From positions 6,114,047 through 6,178,046 of the forward strand of contig NC_063050.1 of the NCBI RefSeq assembly GCF_018812025.1: DNA of 64,000 bases, written 5' to 3'. This document shows positions 22,809 through 34,985 of the stretch, piece by piece (positions within the stretch are counted from its first letter, which is position 1; the number at the start of each line of letters is the position of its first letter). Origin of the DNA: Megalobrama amblycephala (taxonomy: Eukaryota > Chordata > Actinopteri > Cypriniformes > Xenocyprididae). The notes below the pieces were generated by a model, which worked only from the letters and a program-made list of their open reading frames with translations, did no database searches and was not told where the DNA came from. Position numbers and translations under genes: made by a program.

Positions 22809-23968
22809 GGTAACACTTTATTAGGGGTGTGCTAAGACTACATGCACCTTCATAATCATGACATGACACGTGTATGATATGAAGGAGGTTTTATGCATGT
22901 TTATGACACCTGTCATTAAATGTCATTCGCTCAATTATGTTATTTTTAATGCAAAGATGACATTGTTTGAGATGTCTTTGTTACGACAACTTGACATAAA
23001 CCAACACATCATAACCTGTCAGTGTCTTTGTCATGACAACGTGACATAGCAAAACATCATAACTTCATAAATATGACATAGCAGATTAATTATCAAACTT
23101 AAAAAAACTACTTAGCTTTATGGGTTAACTACATTACATTATTTTGGTAACACTTCAGTATAGGGAACACATATATAAACATTAACTATGACTTTTCCCT
23201 CAATAAACTCTTAATTTACTGTTATTATAGTTAATTGTTAGGTTTAGGTATTGGGTAGGATTAAGAATGTAGAATAAGATCATGCAGAATAAGGCATTAA
23301 TATGTGCTTAATAAGTACTAATAAACAGCCAATTTTTAGCCATATGAATGCTAATAGTAATAAGCAACTAGTTAAAAGACCCTAAAATAAAGTGTTACCA
23401 TTATTTTACTTTTTTTTAAGAAATTTGAAATTGTCTATTATCTGACTTCTGTTGGAGGAAACTTAAAAAAAAACAAAAAAACATGAAATGAAAAATAGTC
23501 ATGACGCTGTTATAAAATTATTTGTCAGAGTATTGTCACTTAATGACATTTAAGACAAGTTCAATTTGTACCACTGTACTTGAGCCAGATACATATTCAT
23601 GACACTATTATAATGGCCTCATGTCAAAACCAACCACATGACAGTTTAATGCAATGTAACCCATAAAGCTAAATGATGTCAAGTTGTCATGACAAAGACA
23701 CTGACAGGTTATGATGTGTTGGTTTATGTCGTTGTCATAACCGGACATCTCAAACAATGTCATTTTGAAAAAAATGATAATTGAGCGAATGACACTTAAG
23801 ACAGTTGTCAAAACATTCATAAAACCTCCTTCATATTCATGACACGTGTCATGTCTGATTATGAAGGTGTAAGTCACTTGTAAGCCATGTTGTTGCCAAA
23901 TGAATAAATGTAAATGTAAATGTAAATGTCTGTCAGTCTTATGCACACCCCTTCAATAAAGTGTTACC
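22809..23968. mobile_element. hAT-type MITE with an 8-bp duplication
   Basis: It starts GGTAACACTTTATTAGGGG and ends CCCCTTCAATAAAGTGTTACC, inverted. The octamer GAAAGCTC flanks it at 22801-22808 and 23969-23976. Long inner inverted segments (CATAACCTGTCAGTGTC and complement) suggest a foldback body. It is itself split by a second MITE. Confidence 0.88.
23146..23399. mobile_element. Second hAT-type MITE nested in the first
   Basis: A 254-bp element starting GGTAACACTTCAGTATAGGG and ending CCCTAAAATAAAGTGTTACC. It is flanked by ATTATTTT at 23138-23145 and 23400-23407. The 8-bp duplication and ends match the hAT superfamily. Confidence 0.88.
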
Positions 23969-24271
23969 GAAAGCTCTTATTAGTCTGTATGCAGACGATG
24001 TAATATTGCAGAATTCTGAAAGATCAGATCCCATTCTCTTAGATTTAATTACTTCTTTTGGGAGCATCAGGGTATACAATTAATTTGTCAAAGGTAATTT
24101 TATGCCTCTTTCTGAACTTAAACCTGTGTTTTTGGAAATATTCCATTTAAGATAACCAGGGATCACTTTGGTATCTCGCTGACAATCCCCAAAGATTTAA
24201 AATGATTATTTAAGCTGATTTCACCTCCTTGCGGCATGTTGTTCTCTATTAATACAATAACTATATGCAGA

Positions 24272-24789
24272 CCATCGCGAGCAGCCGGGAAAAAGAAATC
24301 CCGGTGGGCTGGCTGATTTGCCACATTGCCCAGCTTGTTTGTATTTACCTACTTATTTGTTAGTAATTTTTATTAATATAGTCTACTCTTGGTCAGGGGG
24401 ATGCATCCCAGTTCATTTTCAGAGGGATAGGCAGCAGACGGAGGGCAGCAGCGCTTGCAAAGGCTTCACGTCAATACAGCATGAAAGATAAAAAGACTAC
24501 CAACCGAAAATATACAAAAAAAAAAAAAATTGTTAGGTTTTTAGCTCTCGTTTGTAGTAGCCTACAATATTTCATATAGCTCGTGCTGGAAGTCAAGAGC
24601 ACTGTATGATTTATTTCGGTTCATTATCGAATGTTGGATCCCGCAGTAATCATTTTCACCCAACCCTATCGAAATAAGCCAAGAGAATAAGGTAGCCTAT
24701 ATAAATAAAATAAAGTAATAACGAATAAGTAGGTAAATACAAGCTGGGCAGACCACCGGGATTTCACTTTTCCCAGCTGCTCGCGATGG
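24272..24789. mobile_element. MITE with long terminal inverted repeats
   Basis: The left end CCATCGCGAGCAGCCGGGAA and the right end are inverted for about 65-70 bp (including AAATCCCGGTGG, CCCAGCTTGT and ATTTACCTACTTATT). The interior is non-coding with a poly-A stretch near 24520. Confidence 0.7.
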
Positions 24790-25470
24790 CCAGTCCGAGA
24801 TAATCCTTATATTTAGCACAGTTACTATATTAATAATAAAAATTGGGGTGGAAAAGGTCATCCTCAGTGTTCAGTCTTTTAAACTACTCCTCAGCGTGCA
24901 TATAGTGTTAATAAAGCAATCAATGAGATGATAGTCTGCGGCCACACCCTGCGCTAATGGTTCAGCCCACTGCGCAAATTACAAGACAAAACATGGAAAA
25001 ATAGGAAACAATCATTTGAATAAATGAAATCAAACCGATTTTCTAAGTCATAATTTAGCAAAAGTATCTATTAAAGAATTACATGAAAAACAAGAAAAAT
25101 GAACGCCTGGTTTCAATTTTTCATTTTTGCATTTGCATTGTATGGTCTGAAAACTGAATTGTGAAGCGTTACACAGACCGTTATAATCCTGAAGATGAAC
25201 ATTTGCAGTTTTACTTCAAATAAACTATTAATATTTGAAGATCGAGTTTAATATGATAGTGACGCGAATGAGAAAACATTCAATAATATGACATGATATG
25301 CTGATAAATGAACTTACCGTCATGTGATATTTATGTCTGTTTCAAGACTTCTGAAGGCGAATGTAGATTTCCTAAGGCTCTTCTTTACTTTCAGTTTCGA
25401 CACAAGGGTGTTTCCTCAGAATGCGCATGCGCAGATCCCTCAGCCGTCAACAGCAAATAAACCCCGCCCA
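24790..25470. other. Unassigned; possible CpG promoter-like patch
   Basis: AT-rich with no gene to about 25315. The palindrome GCGCATGCGC at 25422-25431 is an NRF1-type site. On the minus strand ACATGACG|GTAAGTTC near 25316 would be a good splice donor. No coding partner is seen. Confidence 0.3.
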
Positions 25471-25477
25471 TCTCTCT

Positions 25478-25510
25478 TCTTCTTCTTCTTCTTCTTCTTC
25501 TTCTTCTTCT
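25478..25510. repeat. (TTC)n microsatellite
   Basis: About eleven TTC/CTT triplets in a row. Confidence 0.95.
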
Positions 25511-25984
25511 AGTTTTCTAGTGGGATTGCTTTCATCTGTTATTCTTTATTTCTATTAATTCTATTCCACTTCCTTCCCTTTTGAGTTATAATTTCTTTCA
25601 ATGTAATTATTTCTGTAAAGTTTTGTAATTAATTTACACTCCACATCTCTTTCAATATACATCACATTTATCTGTGTTTGTTTTATTCATGAGAAATAGA
25701 TTATTATAATCTAGTAAATGTGATGCCTTCTGTTTCTGAAGGGTTTCAGTTTTACTGAATTATGAATATTGTAATATTTTTTGGTAATAAACTGCACATG
25801 ATCTATCACTTATATATACAGTATATCAACATTACACACGTTTGGGCTGAGACTTTCATTGCTCAGTTTGACCAGCAGGTGTCGCCTCAAACAGTCAGTC
25901 TATCCCAGATGATTTTTGTTTTTAAATTAAGGAAATTAAATAAACAAAGAAAGAAGCAGTCAAAATACAGAAGAAACAAACAAG

Positions 25985-28650
25985 TCACCTTCATTTATAT
26001 AGCGCTTTTTACAATGCAGATTGTGTCAAAGCAGCTTTACATTGATAATTGGTATATAATTTTTCCTTTTAAAGAATAGTGTCAGTGCAGGCAGATCAGA
26101 AGCACTGTTGAATAAATGTCAAGAATACTGTTGAATATCACATGTCAAGTCAAATTAAATTAAATTAGGGCTGCACGATTAATCGTATTTTATCACGATA
26201 ACGATATCTGCTTCTCTTGATTGATTTTAAATAATCGTCACGATATTGGCCCGCTCTATGAAAATGAACATAATTTGGAAATATTGGAAGTAATATTAGG
26301 AATTTCGCTGTTTTATCTTTTGAAGTTCCTAAAGGTTTTACCAGTTTTCATAATGTTGATCAGCTAGAAATGATTTTTCTTTGCTTTACGAATTTGCCGG
26401 GCAATTTGAATCTGGTTTGTCTTATTGCAAACGAATTGTGTTGCTTTAAAATCTAATGTGAATACATATTACAAAGTGCTCACCAAAACCATGTTTTGTA
26501 TTGATTTACCATCTAACGAAGTTATCATAGTTGGTTAAATTTAAGTCTTTGTGCCACCTACAGGCCTTTTGGGTGAAGTGCAGGTTGGTAAAGAACTTGC
26601 AAAATAGCCATAGTTACATTACTCTTTTGATAGAATAAACATGATTAATAATCGTGATTATAATTTTGAGGAAACTGTGGCACTGGCTGTCGTGTCGATG
26701 ATGTCTTCACAATGGATGATCTAGTCGACTCGATCTCTGCTGATTCAGGGCTGCGTTGTGGTCGTGTCATGGCACCGGTCCTTGGTCTCATCTGGAAACG
26801 GCCCCGAATCCGGTTGGCTACGGTAAACCTCGGGATAAACAGAAAGACTAATATTAGCGTAGATGCCATTCTTTTTCTGATGTAACGAGTACATCTGGTG
26901 TTATAGGATGTGTTCCCGGTTCCGGCTGAACTAATTTATGCAGCCTAATAATCCTTTAACGGATTTGAAAATATACATTGATAATGTGTTATGTGTATGC
27001 CAGGTTAAAGAGATGTGTTTTTAGTCTAGATTTAAACTGACAGAGTGTGTCTGCATCCCGAACAATGCTAGGAAGGTTGTTCCAGAGTTTAGGTGCCAAA
27101 TAGGAAAAGGATCTACCGCCTGCGGTTGATTTTGATATTCTAGGTATTATCAACTGGCCTGAATTCTGAGATCGCAATAAACGTGAAGGACTATAATGCA
27201 TTAAGAGCTCGCTCAGGTACTGGGGAGCTAAACCATTTAGTGCTTTGTAAGTAATTAGCAAGATTTTAAAATCTATACGATGTTTAACAGGAAGCCAATG
27301 CAGTGATGACAGAACTGAGCTAATATGGTCATACTTCCTAGTTCTAGTAAGAACTCTAGCTGCTGCATTTTGTATGAGCTGTAGTTTATTTATCAAGCGG
27401 GAGGAACAACCACCCAGTAGAGCGTTACAGTAATCTAGCCTTGAGGTCATGAACGCATGAACTCACTGTTCTGCATTTTTCATTGAGAGCATATGTCATA
27501 GTTTAGATATATTTTTAAGATGGAAGAATGCGGTTTTACAGATGCTAGTAACATGGCCTTCAAATGAAAGATTGGTATCAAAGAGCACACCCAGGTTCCT
27601 AGCTGATGACGAAGACTTAACAGAGCAGCCATCAAGTGTTAGACAGTATTCTAGATTATTGCGTGAAGAAGTTTTCGGTCCAAAAATTAGAATCTCTGTT
27701 TTTTTCTGAATTTAGTAGTTGGAAATTACTGGTCATCCAGCTTTTTATATCAGCTATACATTCTGTTAATTTTGTGAATTGGTAAGTTTCATCAGGGCGT
27801 GAAGAAATATAGAGCTGAGTATCATCAGCGTAACAGTGAAAACTAACGCCATGCTTCCTAATGATATCTCCCAAGGGTAGCATGTACAGCGTGAAAAGCA
27901 ACGGTCCTAGTACTGAGCCTTGCGGTACTCCATATTGAACTTGTGATTGATATGACATCTCATCGTTTACTACTACAAACTGATAACGGTCAGATAAGTA
28001 TGATTTGAACCATGCCAATGCAATTCCACTAATGCCAACATAGTTTTCGAGTCTGTTTAGAAGAATATTGTGATCGATAGTGTCAAATGCAGCACTAAGA
28101 TCCAGTAACACTAATAGAGAGATACAACCACGATCTGATGATAAGAGCAAATCATTAGTAACTCTGACGAGAGCAGTCTCAGTACTATGGTACGGTCTAA
28201 ATCCTGACTGGAAATCCTCACAGATATTATTTCTTTCTAAAAAGGAACATAGTTGTGATGAAACTGCCTTTTCTAGTATTTTTGACAGAAAAGTGAGATT
28301 TGAGATCGGCCTGTAATTGACTAATTCTTTAGGATCAAGTTGTGTTTTTTTTTAATAAGAGGTTTAATAATAGCCAGCTTAAAAGTTTTTGGTACGTATC
28401 CTAATGACAAAGATGAATTAACAATATTAAGAAGAGGATCTATGACTTCTGGAAGCATCTCTTTCAATAGCTTAGTTGGTATAGGGTCTAGCATACATGT
28501 TGTTGATTTTGATGATTTAACAAGTTTAGACAATTCTTCCTCTCCTAAAGCAGTAAATGAAATGAATTTTTCCTCAGGGACACTACAATGCACTGTCTGA
28601 CACGATACTGAAACAAGAAGAACAAGACAAAGAAAGTACAGGACAATGGT
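25985..28650 (-). mobile_element. L2-like LINE, 5'-truncated, minus strand
   Basis: RT fragments on the minus strand: the region before the fingers (LDPIPTKLLKE) at 28593-28321, palm (LLDLSAAFDTIDH, GVPQGSVLGPLLF, CYADDTQLYIS) at 28150-27656, and the C-terminal domain (RLDYCNALL, AARVLTRT, HWLPVKHRI, LFNLAYT) at 27450-26989. The 3' end near 25985-26050 has the tail motif of fish L2 (GCGCTATATAAATGAAGGTG on the minus strand). Frames are broken. A MITE-like insert lies in its 3'UTR at about 26167-26668. Confidence 0.82.
26167..26668. mobile_element. Probable MITE in the L2 3'UTR
   Basis: It begins GGGCTGCACGATTAATCGT, the start of a very common fish repeat, and ends in the partly inverted TTAATAATCGTGATTATAA. 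L2 sequence lies on both sides. The right boundary is approximate. Confidence 0.45.
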
Positions 28651-29111
28651 GTATATAGTGTAACTCTCCTCTTTTTTTTATGGATTAGCTACTAATGAGG
28701 GTCTACCACTTTGATCGAATAAATATTTTTAATGAACCTCAGCAAACATTTATAGTGTTTCTTAGTTGTTTTATTCCCACAGTGCTGGCTCAATTCATTT
28801 AAAGTGACTCCTAGTTCAAATTAAGTCCTGATTTCTCAAACAAAAAAAAAACAAAACAAACAATCATCTCAAAGTTCTAATCTTCGATGAAGGTCTGTCC
28901 ATTGAAAAAGAAAAAAAAACAAAGTTATACAACCTGATGAAAACATGGAGTGCGCTGAAATATGTTGCGATGAAAAAACATTGAGTGCGTTGAAATATAT
29001 CTTTGTTCTCTCACATTGTCCATTTCTTGTTGAGCTTAAAACCAAATGGTTTCTCAACCAGTCTATGGTTTGGTTAACCACCAAAAAAAAACATGAGTTC
29101 TCAACCACCCC
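28651..29111. other. Unassigned spacer between LINEs
   Basis: AT-rich with A-runs; no gene or clear repeat boundary beyond the L1 target duplication at 29112-29127. Confidence 0.35.
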
Positions 29112-29306
29112 AAAAACTCTCCCTTCTGGGTTCCGGCAAGATGGCGAACTGAGCACACGTACTTTGCTGTGTCTCTGATCTTTAGTCCCAGATTTTCACA
29201 TTACTTACCCTTCTTGTTTATTTTATTTAGTTACTCGACCGCTGAAGGTGTAAGGAAAAGGAAGAACGCGTTTTTGTTATATATTTTTGTGCGACACTTA
29301 AAAAAA

Positions 29307-30077
29307 ATGCCGAAACCAAAAACGGCTGCTGCAGGTGATACTTCTCTGGGTGTACACCCGTTGTCTCATGACTACGCTGCTCCTGCCAATGAAGAGATGA
29401 TGGAAACTCAAAAAGTGAGTGTAAGGAGACCGATGGAATCTACACCTACTAAAATCCCTGTACCTCAAAAAAGAGTAAAAGGGGACGCCCAACCTGAGCA
29501 ACTTAAGCAGAACACGGTCATGATCGCAGAACTGTCAAAAGGCGTGGAATTTAACGCAAAAGAGATCAAGGACTGTAAATCTGCGTCCAGTAACCTCGGA
29601 AAAGAAATGTCTAAGATGACGAAGGAAAATGCGGAGCTGAAGGAGCGGGTTCAGGAGTTGGAGTGTTATAAACGACGTTGGAATCTCAAGCTCCGTGGCC
29701 TAAAAGAGAAAGCTGAAGAAAGAACAAGGGACGAGGTACTTGCGATCATGGCGAAGATCAATCCACAATGGTCTGCAAAATTGGAGAGTATGGTGGACTC
29801 GGTACATCGTGTGGGAAAGAAGGAGGCAGGGCACAACCGACAGGTGATCATCCAGTTCACCATGAGACATTATAGAGATGAATTCTGGCGCCTTACGAAG
29901 AATTCTTCAGTCTGCAAAGACTTGAACATCAGCTTCGCCGAGCACATCTTACCAGCAGACAGGAAGGCTAGAGCACTACTGTGGCCGCAGATAAAGCAGG
30001 CAAGAGAAGCAGGTCATCGAGCCTATTTCAGGGGTCCATATGGCTTCGTCAATGGGAAAAGAATTTCTGCTACTTAA
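29307..30077 (+). CDS. L1-like ORF1 protein
   Basis: 256 residues from the Met at 29307 (MPKPKTAAAG), which is preferred over the upstream in-frame Met at 29169 because it lies after an A-rich 5'UTR and begins with a basic tail. Residues about 75-125 form a coiled coil (KGVEFNAKEIKD, KMTKENAELKERVQELE). A single-strand nucleic-acid-binding module follows (RRWNLKLRGLKE, DSVHRVGKK, RQVIIQFTMRHYRDEFW), then a C-terminal domain (ADRKARALLWPQIKQAREAG). ORF1 proteins of this type trimerise and coat the LINE RNA. The frame is intact. Confidence 0.82.
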   Translation: MPKPKTAAAGDTSLGVHPLSHDYAAPANEEMMETQKVSVRRPMESTPTKIPVPQKRVKGDAQPEQLKQNTVMIAELSKGVEFNAKEIKDCKSASSNLGKEMSKMTKENAELKERVQELECYKRRWNLKLRGLKEKAEERTRDEVLAIMAKINPQWSAKLESMVDSVHRVGKKEAGHNRQVIIQFTMRHYRDEFWRLTKNSSVCKDLNISFAEHILPADRKARALLWPQIKQAREAGHRAYFRGPYGFVNGKRISAT

Positions 30078-30197
30078 ATGGTATGCGGTCTGACACTAAA
30101 TGGACATAAGAAGGACAATTTAATGTTTATTTAGGGACGTAAATCACTACTTTCACAGCAAGGTTCATTGGTTCTTATAAACTCTGTTCTTGTTCAA

Positions 30198-33100
30198 ATG
30201 TTCAATTTAAAAACTGATTTTTGTTTTTCATCCTTTAATGTTAGGGGTCTTAGAGATAATATAAAAAACGCAAAGCTCTTTTTTTATTTTGCAAAAGTAA
30301 AAAGGCACACTGTTTTATGTTACAAGAAACTCATTCCAGTAATTTAGATGAGAAATTTTGGATTAATCAGTGGGGGGACAAAATTTTATTTGATCACGGT
30401 ACAAATCGTTCTGCGGGAGTTGCAATTTTGTTTCATAATTATCCTGGGAAAATAATTGCACACAAAACCAGCAATACTGGCCATTGGCTTATATGTGTTC
30501 TTGCTCTTGATGACCTGTTTATTATAATAGGGAATATATATGGTCATAATAATAATCATCAAAATAGGGAATTGATATCGGAAATATCTGAAGTCATAAG
30601 GGGCCTGAAACTTACATATTCAACGGATAATGTTATATTAGGAGGGGATTTTAACATGGTTCAGGATGATTGGTTGGACCGTTTTCCTTCTAAATTTAAT
30701 ACTCATCACTACAATCCTGTATTATTTAATTTCTGCTGTTCATTTGGTCTGTTTGATCCTTGGAGAGATTTATACTCCAATTTATGTCAGTATTCTTGGT
30801 CAAAACCAGATGGTTAATCAAGTAAATCAAGATTGGATTTTTGGCTTATCTCATGTCATATTAAAGAAAATATTTCTGGTTGCTTTATATCCCCCGCACC
30901 AATTTCTGATCACTGTATGATTGGTTTAAATTTAAAGTCTCTAACTGTACGGCGTCGTAATAAGGGATATTGGAAATGTAACGCCAGTCTTCTTAGATCT
31001 GAGGCCTTCTGTCAGGGTATTAAATCTCTTATTGCAGATGTTATTGAAGATTGTTCATTTCCCTCTAATATCAGTAAATGGGAATATTTGAAATTTAGAG
31101 TTCGTAATTTTTCTATTTCTTTTGCCAAAAAACTTAAAAAAATATCCCATTTAGAAGAAGTCAATCTGATTAGAGAAATAAGTGAATGCTGTAATAGTCA
31201 CTCTGATGATTCGGAGAGAGCGAAATTTTTACTTTTACAATCTAAACTTGACAACATTTATATTCAAAAGGCAAAAGGCGCTTACATTCGCTCAAGGGCC
31301 AAATGGATAGAAGAAGGGGAGAGAAATTCGGCATATTTCTGTGGATTGGAAAAGAGTAGACAGGAAAAAAATAACATACGTTCTTTAATTATTAATGGCA
31401 ATGAATCGTCCAACGCAAAGGATATAGCAAGAAATGTTTTTCTGTTTTATAGTAATTTATATAAATCGACATTTTCTAAAATTAATGCGGACGTTTTTTT
31501 TGATAATATTAAACCATTTATTCCACAAATTAGTGTGGAATTTAAAGAGACTTGTGAAGCAAAAATTTCATTACAGGATTTAGAGGAGGCTTTGCAGTCT
31601 TTATCTTCTGACAAATCCCCTGGCTCCGACGGTCTAACGGCCAATTTTTACAAATTTTTTTGGGACTCAATTAAGCTGCTTTTATTTAAAGCTTTGACAG
31701 AAATTACAGAATGTTTGTCACTTTCTCATACTATGAAGCAAGGGGTTATAATTCTCATTCCCAAGCCGGGCAAAGATCCTAAGATATTAGAAAACTTGCG
31801 GCCCATCACACTGTTAAATAATGATTATAAGTTATTAGCACACATTTTCTCTAATCGTTTGAAGAGTGGTTTATCCCAGGTTATAAGTGATACGCAATCA
31901 GGGTTTATGAAGGGTAGGTCGATTTATAATAATTTACGTTTGGTCCCAGATCTGATTGATTATAGAGACAAGATTAATGATGACGGTGTTATGTTTTTCC
32001 TTGATTTTTACAAAGCGTTCGATACGGTCGAACACCCTTTTATTTTTTCTGCTTTAAAATTTTTTGGATTTGGGGAAAAGTTTAGAAGTATAATTAGTAG
32101 CTTATATCGGGACACAAATTGCTCTGTTTCTTTGCCAGAAGGGACCACTCCACGTTTTAATATAAGTCGAGGAATTAAACAAGGTTGTCCCATCTCGCCG
32201 TTACTTTTTATTTTGGCTGCTGAAATGCTCGCTCTTGCAATTAAAAATTCAGATATCGAGCATTTAAAGGTTTTTGATGATTCTATAGAGATCAGTCAAC
32301 TGGCTGATGACACAGCTTTATTTTAAAAAAATGCTGATCAGGTTCCAAAAACTCTCCAAATTATTAATAATTTTTCTAATGCTTCGGGTCTGTGTCTTAA
32401 TTTAAGTAAATGTGAAATAATGACATTGAAAGAATCTCATCTTACACAGATTTGCAATGTACCAATTAAATCTATGATTAAATATCTTGGGATTGTAATT
32501 ACCAAAGACAAAGAGGAATGTGAAGAATTAAATATATCTAATAGAATTGCTGAATGTAAGACCCGATTGGATAGGTGGATGCAGAGAGACATTTCTATAT
32601 TTGGTCGAATTTTATTGACCAAAGTTGAGTCATTATCTAGATGCATTTACCCGGCAGGATCCCTTCCTATTTCTGATAAGAAAATTAAGTTAATTAATCA
32701 GATGAACTTCAACTATATTTGGAAAAGAAAAGTTCATTATATTAAAAAAGCGACAATAGTGAAAGATTACAAAGAAGGGGGTTTACAGGCCATAGACTTT
32801 GATTGCATGAATGGTACTTTCAAGGTTAATTGGCTTAAAAACTTTCTAATAAATAACAATAGTTTCTGGTTTTGCACTCCTAGGAATATCTTTAAAAGTG
32901 TTGGTGGGATAGAATTTCTGTTATGCTGTGATTTTTCAATACCAAAACTCCCTCTTAAACTGTCAGAATTTCATAAACAGGTTCTTTTATACTGGAAGTT
33001 GATTTATAAACATAACTTTTCCCCCCACAATTCACCAATTTGGAATAATAGGTATATTTTATTTAGGAATAAGTCACTCTTTTTGAGAGAATGGTGGGAG

Positions 33101-33937
33101 AGAGGTATTTGGTCTGCTGTTCACCTATTAGATAAGGAAGGTTGTTTTATGAATCACAAAACTTTTTGTGAAAAATATAACTTTTATTGTGATTACAAAC
33201 AATTTAATATGGTATTGAACTGCATTCCAAAGGCTTTTGTACAGATGGTTAGTCACACCGTGCCCAATCTAACTCAAGCTCTGCATTTACCATCTTTAAA
33301 AATAAATGGCCAAGATTTTTTTACATGTAGCTTGCCAAATAAATTAATCAGAACTTTATTAACCCAAGATAAATTTCCAAATCAAGCCAGTCGAAATAAC
33401 GTAACTCAAATTTTTCCCAAGAATTCCATTCAAAAGTTAAGAACTTTATATCTCTCTTTCCCCATACCCCCCAAAGCCAAGGAAGTACACTTTAAAATTT
33501 TCAATGATATCTATCCATCGTCAGAATTTCTTAGACATAGATTTAATATTGACCACAATAATTGTACTTTCTGTAATTCTGACATTGAAACGACTGTACA
33601 TCTTTTCTTTGAATGTATATTTAGTAGATCATTTTGGTCTGATATGTATGAGTGGCTTAAAGTTCCTATTAAGGTGAATTCTCGGTTTTCTAAAAATGAT
33701 ATAATTTTTGGTATTATTATGGAAGATATTCATATTCAGTTTTTGCTAAATAATTTTCTTATTTTGGGTAAATTTTTCATTCACAAATGTAAGTGCCTTA
33801 AGACAAAACCATTATTTTCTGTCTTTCAAAAAGAATTTTGGTTGTACTGTAAATCTTTAAAGTTGTTAAAATGCATAACAGGAAGAAAACTACTTAGCTT
33901 ATTGAGGAAATTTAAACTAGAAGACCCTAATGTGTAA
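30198..33937 (+). pseudogene. L1-like ORF2 (endonuclease-RT), three lesions
   Basis: It opens at 30198 (MFNLKTDFCFSSFNVRGLRD). The frame shifts by one around the T/A runs at 30275-30315, after which the APE endonuclease continues (LQETHSS, AGVAILFHN, GNIYGHN, GGDFNMVQDDWLDR) to an in-frame TAA at 30815. The same frame resumes immediately (DFWLISC, SDHCMIGL) with RT motifs KSPGSDGL, LRPITLLNNDYKLLA, TQSGFMKGRS, FLDFYKAFDTVEH, GIKQGCPISPLLF and ADDTALF. It meets a second in-frame TAA at 32324. The remainder, to 33937, is one long open frame with a Cys-His cluster near the end (CTFCNSDIETTVHLFFEC). This is the enzyme for target-primed reverse transcription, inactive in this copy. Confidence 0.82.
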
Positions 33938-34057
33938 TTATTTTTTTTTTCTTCTTCTTCTTCTTTCTCCCTCGTTTTACTCTTATATTTTTTGTGCTCT
34001 GCTCTATTGGATTCTCTTAAAATTATGCATTGCCTTATTGTACTTGTTTCTTTCTGC

Positions 34058-34104
<47 letters not shown>

Positions 34105-34107
34105 TCT

Positions 34108-34985
34108 TCTCCCAACTTTTACCTTATATCCTCCTTGTGAGCCTCTCTAGCGCCCTCTAATGCCTCGTAGTATCACTACATCATTCCATTCTTACCAGGA
34201 TGTGTATACAACTGTTACAGATGTTTCACTCTGTTACAATAGAATATATTGACAAGGACAATATAAAGACAGAGGTATATTTCAGTGTTTTAAAGCCTTC
34301 TAGATACACAGTTAGAAAGAGTCCCAAATAATGCTGTACTTCAGCAAAACATCAAAAGTGGTTTCTGATATTTGAGTATAACATTTTGTTTTATAATGAA
34401 CTATAGACACTGGTGCTGTTTACAAAAAGATCATCTTTTTAAAATTTCTTTAAGAAAATATTAACAGGATAAACATGATGGATAATCTGAGAGCAAACTT
34501 CTCTTATTTTGTTAGTGATTAAGTATCTATTATGAATTTTAAGAAAGAGCGGAGCCATCTGCTGATTGGCTGATCTTTATTTCACTCTCTCCAATGAGAA
34601 TCCCTTTCAAGCTCTTTGATGAATATAATGTGAGCAGGAGGAAAAGATTGAAACTAAACTTCAGTGAGCAGTTACTGTTCACACAAAGTGTCCTGATCAC
34701 ATTATATCAAATAATAATAATCACTGAAATCAAATGTTCAAACACAGCCAAAAAGAAAAGCATGAAAGCATGAACACTTATGATTCTGTCATTAATGTTT
34801 CCATCAGAGATTGATCTCCATCTTCTTGTGTTTTCTTGTTTCTGCAGAGAATTAAAGGTGAAGAATCATTGATAAGTGTTTTACATGAAATCATTTTGAT
34901 AATAGTCAATTGTACGGAGCTGTATTGTGTGTTAAACAGGACAGTTCAGTGTGTGTTCATATAGAAATCTTAGTAATCGACACAT
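34108..34985. other. Unassigned spacer
   Basis: No gene recognised. The segment at about 34550-34740 has the feel of a promoter and 5'UTR (GATTGGCTGAT, inverted CCAAT-like boxes, then GAATATAATG) but no first exon could be supported. Confidence 0.35.

Larger units (their letters stand above)
17148..24271 (+). mobile_element. L1-like LINE, interrupted by several nested insertions
   Basis: ORF1 starts at 17148 (MLKPSASNK) with a coiled-coil region ending in LEARSRR at about 17503, and resumes at about 19512 (VGIQEDEEDGKP). ORF2 begins around 19890 with an APE-type endonuclease (LQETH, LNIYGPN, GDLNLSYLDP) to 20437. Decayed connector sequence leads to RT segments at 22270-22800 (PASYRPIVLQ, HPDQTGFIPGR, DAQKAFDQVEW) and YADD at about 23985-24000. 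Stops and frameshifts are numerous, so it is dead. Insertions within it: a minus-strand LINE (17504-19510), a solo LTR (21311-22230) and a nested hAT MITE pair (22809-23968). The 3' end is unclear near 24271. Confidence 0.8.
29128..34091 (+). mobile_element. Full-length L1-like LINE with poly-A tail and target duplication
   Basis: The element runs from GGGTTCCGGCAAGATGGCG to a poly-A of about 33 bases. The 16-bp sequence AAAAACTCTCCCTTCT lies at 29112-29127 and again at 34092-34107, the mark of target-primed reverse transcription. It has a 5'UTR, an intact ORF1 (29307-30077), and ORF2 with endonuclease, RT and C-terminal domain (30198-33937). ORF2 has one early frame change and two in-frame TAA codons; everything else is open. 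It is a recent insertion, only slightly decayed. Confidence 0.88.

Noticed and set aside
34550..34760. Possible promoter and first exon of another immune gene
   Set aside because: No start codon with a coding exon, signal peptide or splice-consistent partner could be supported.
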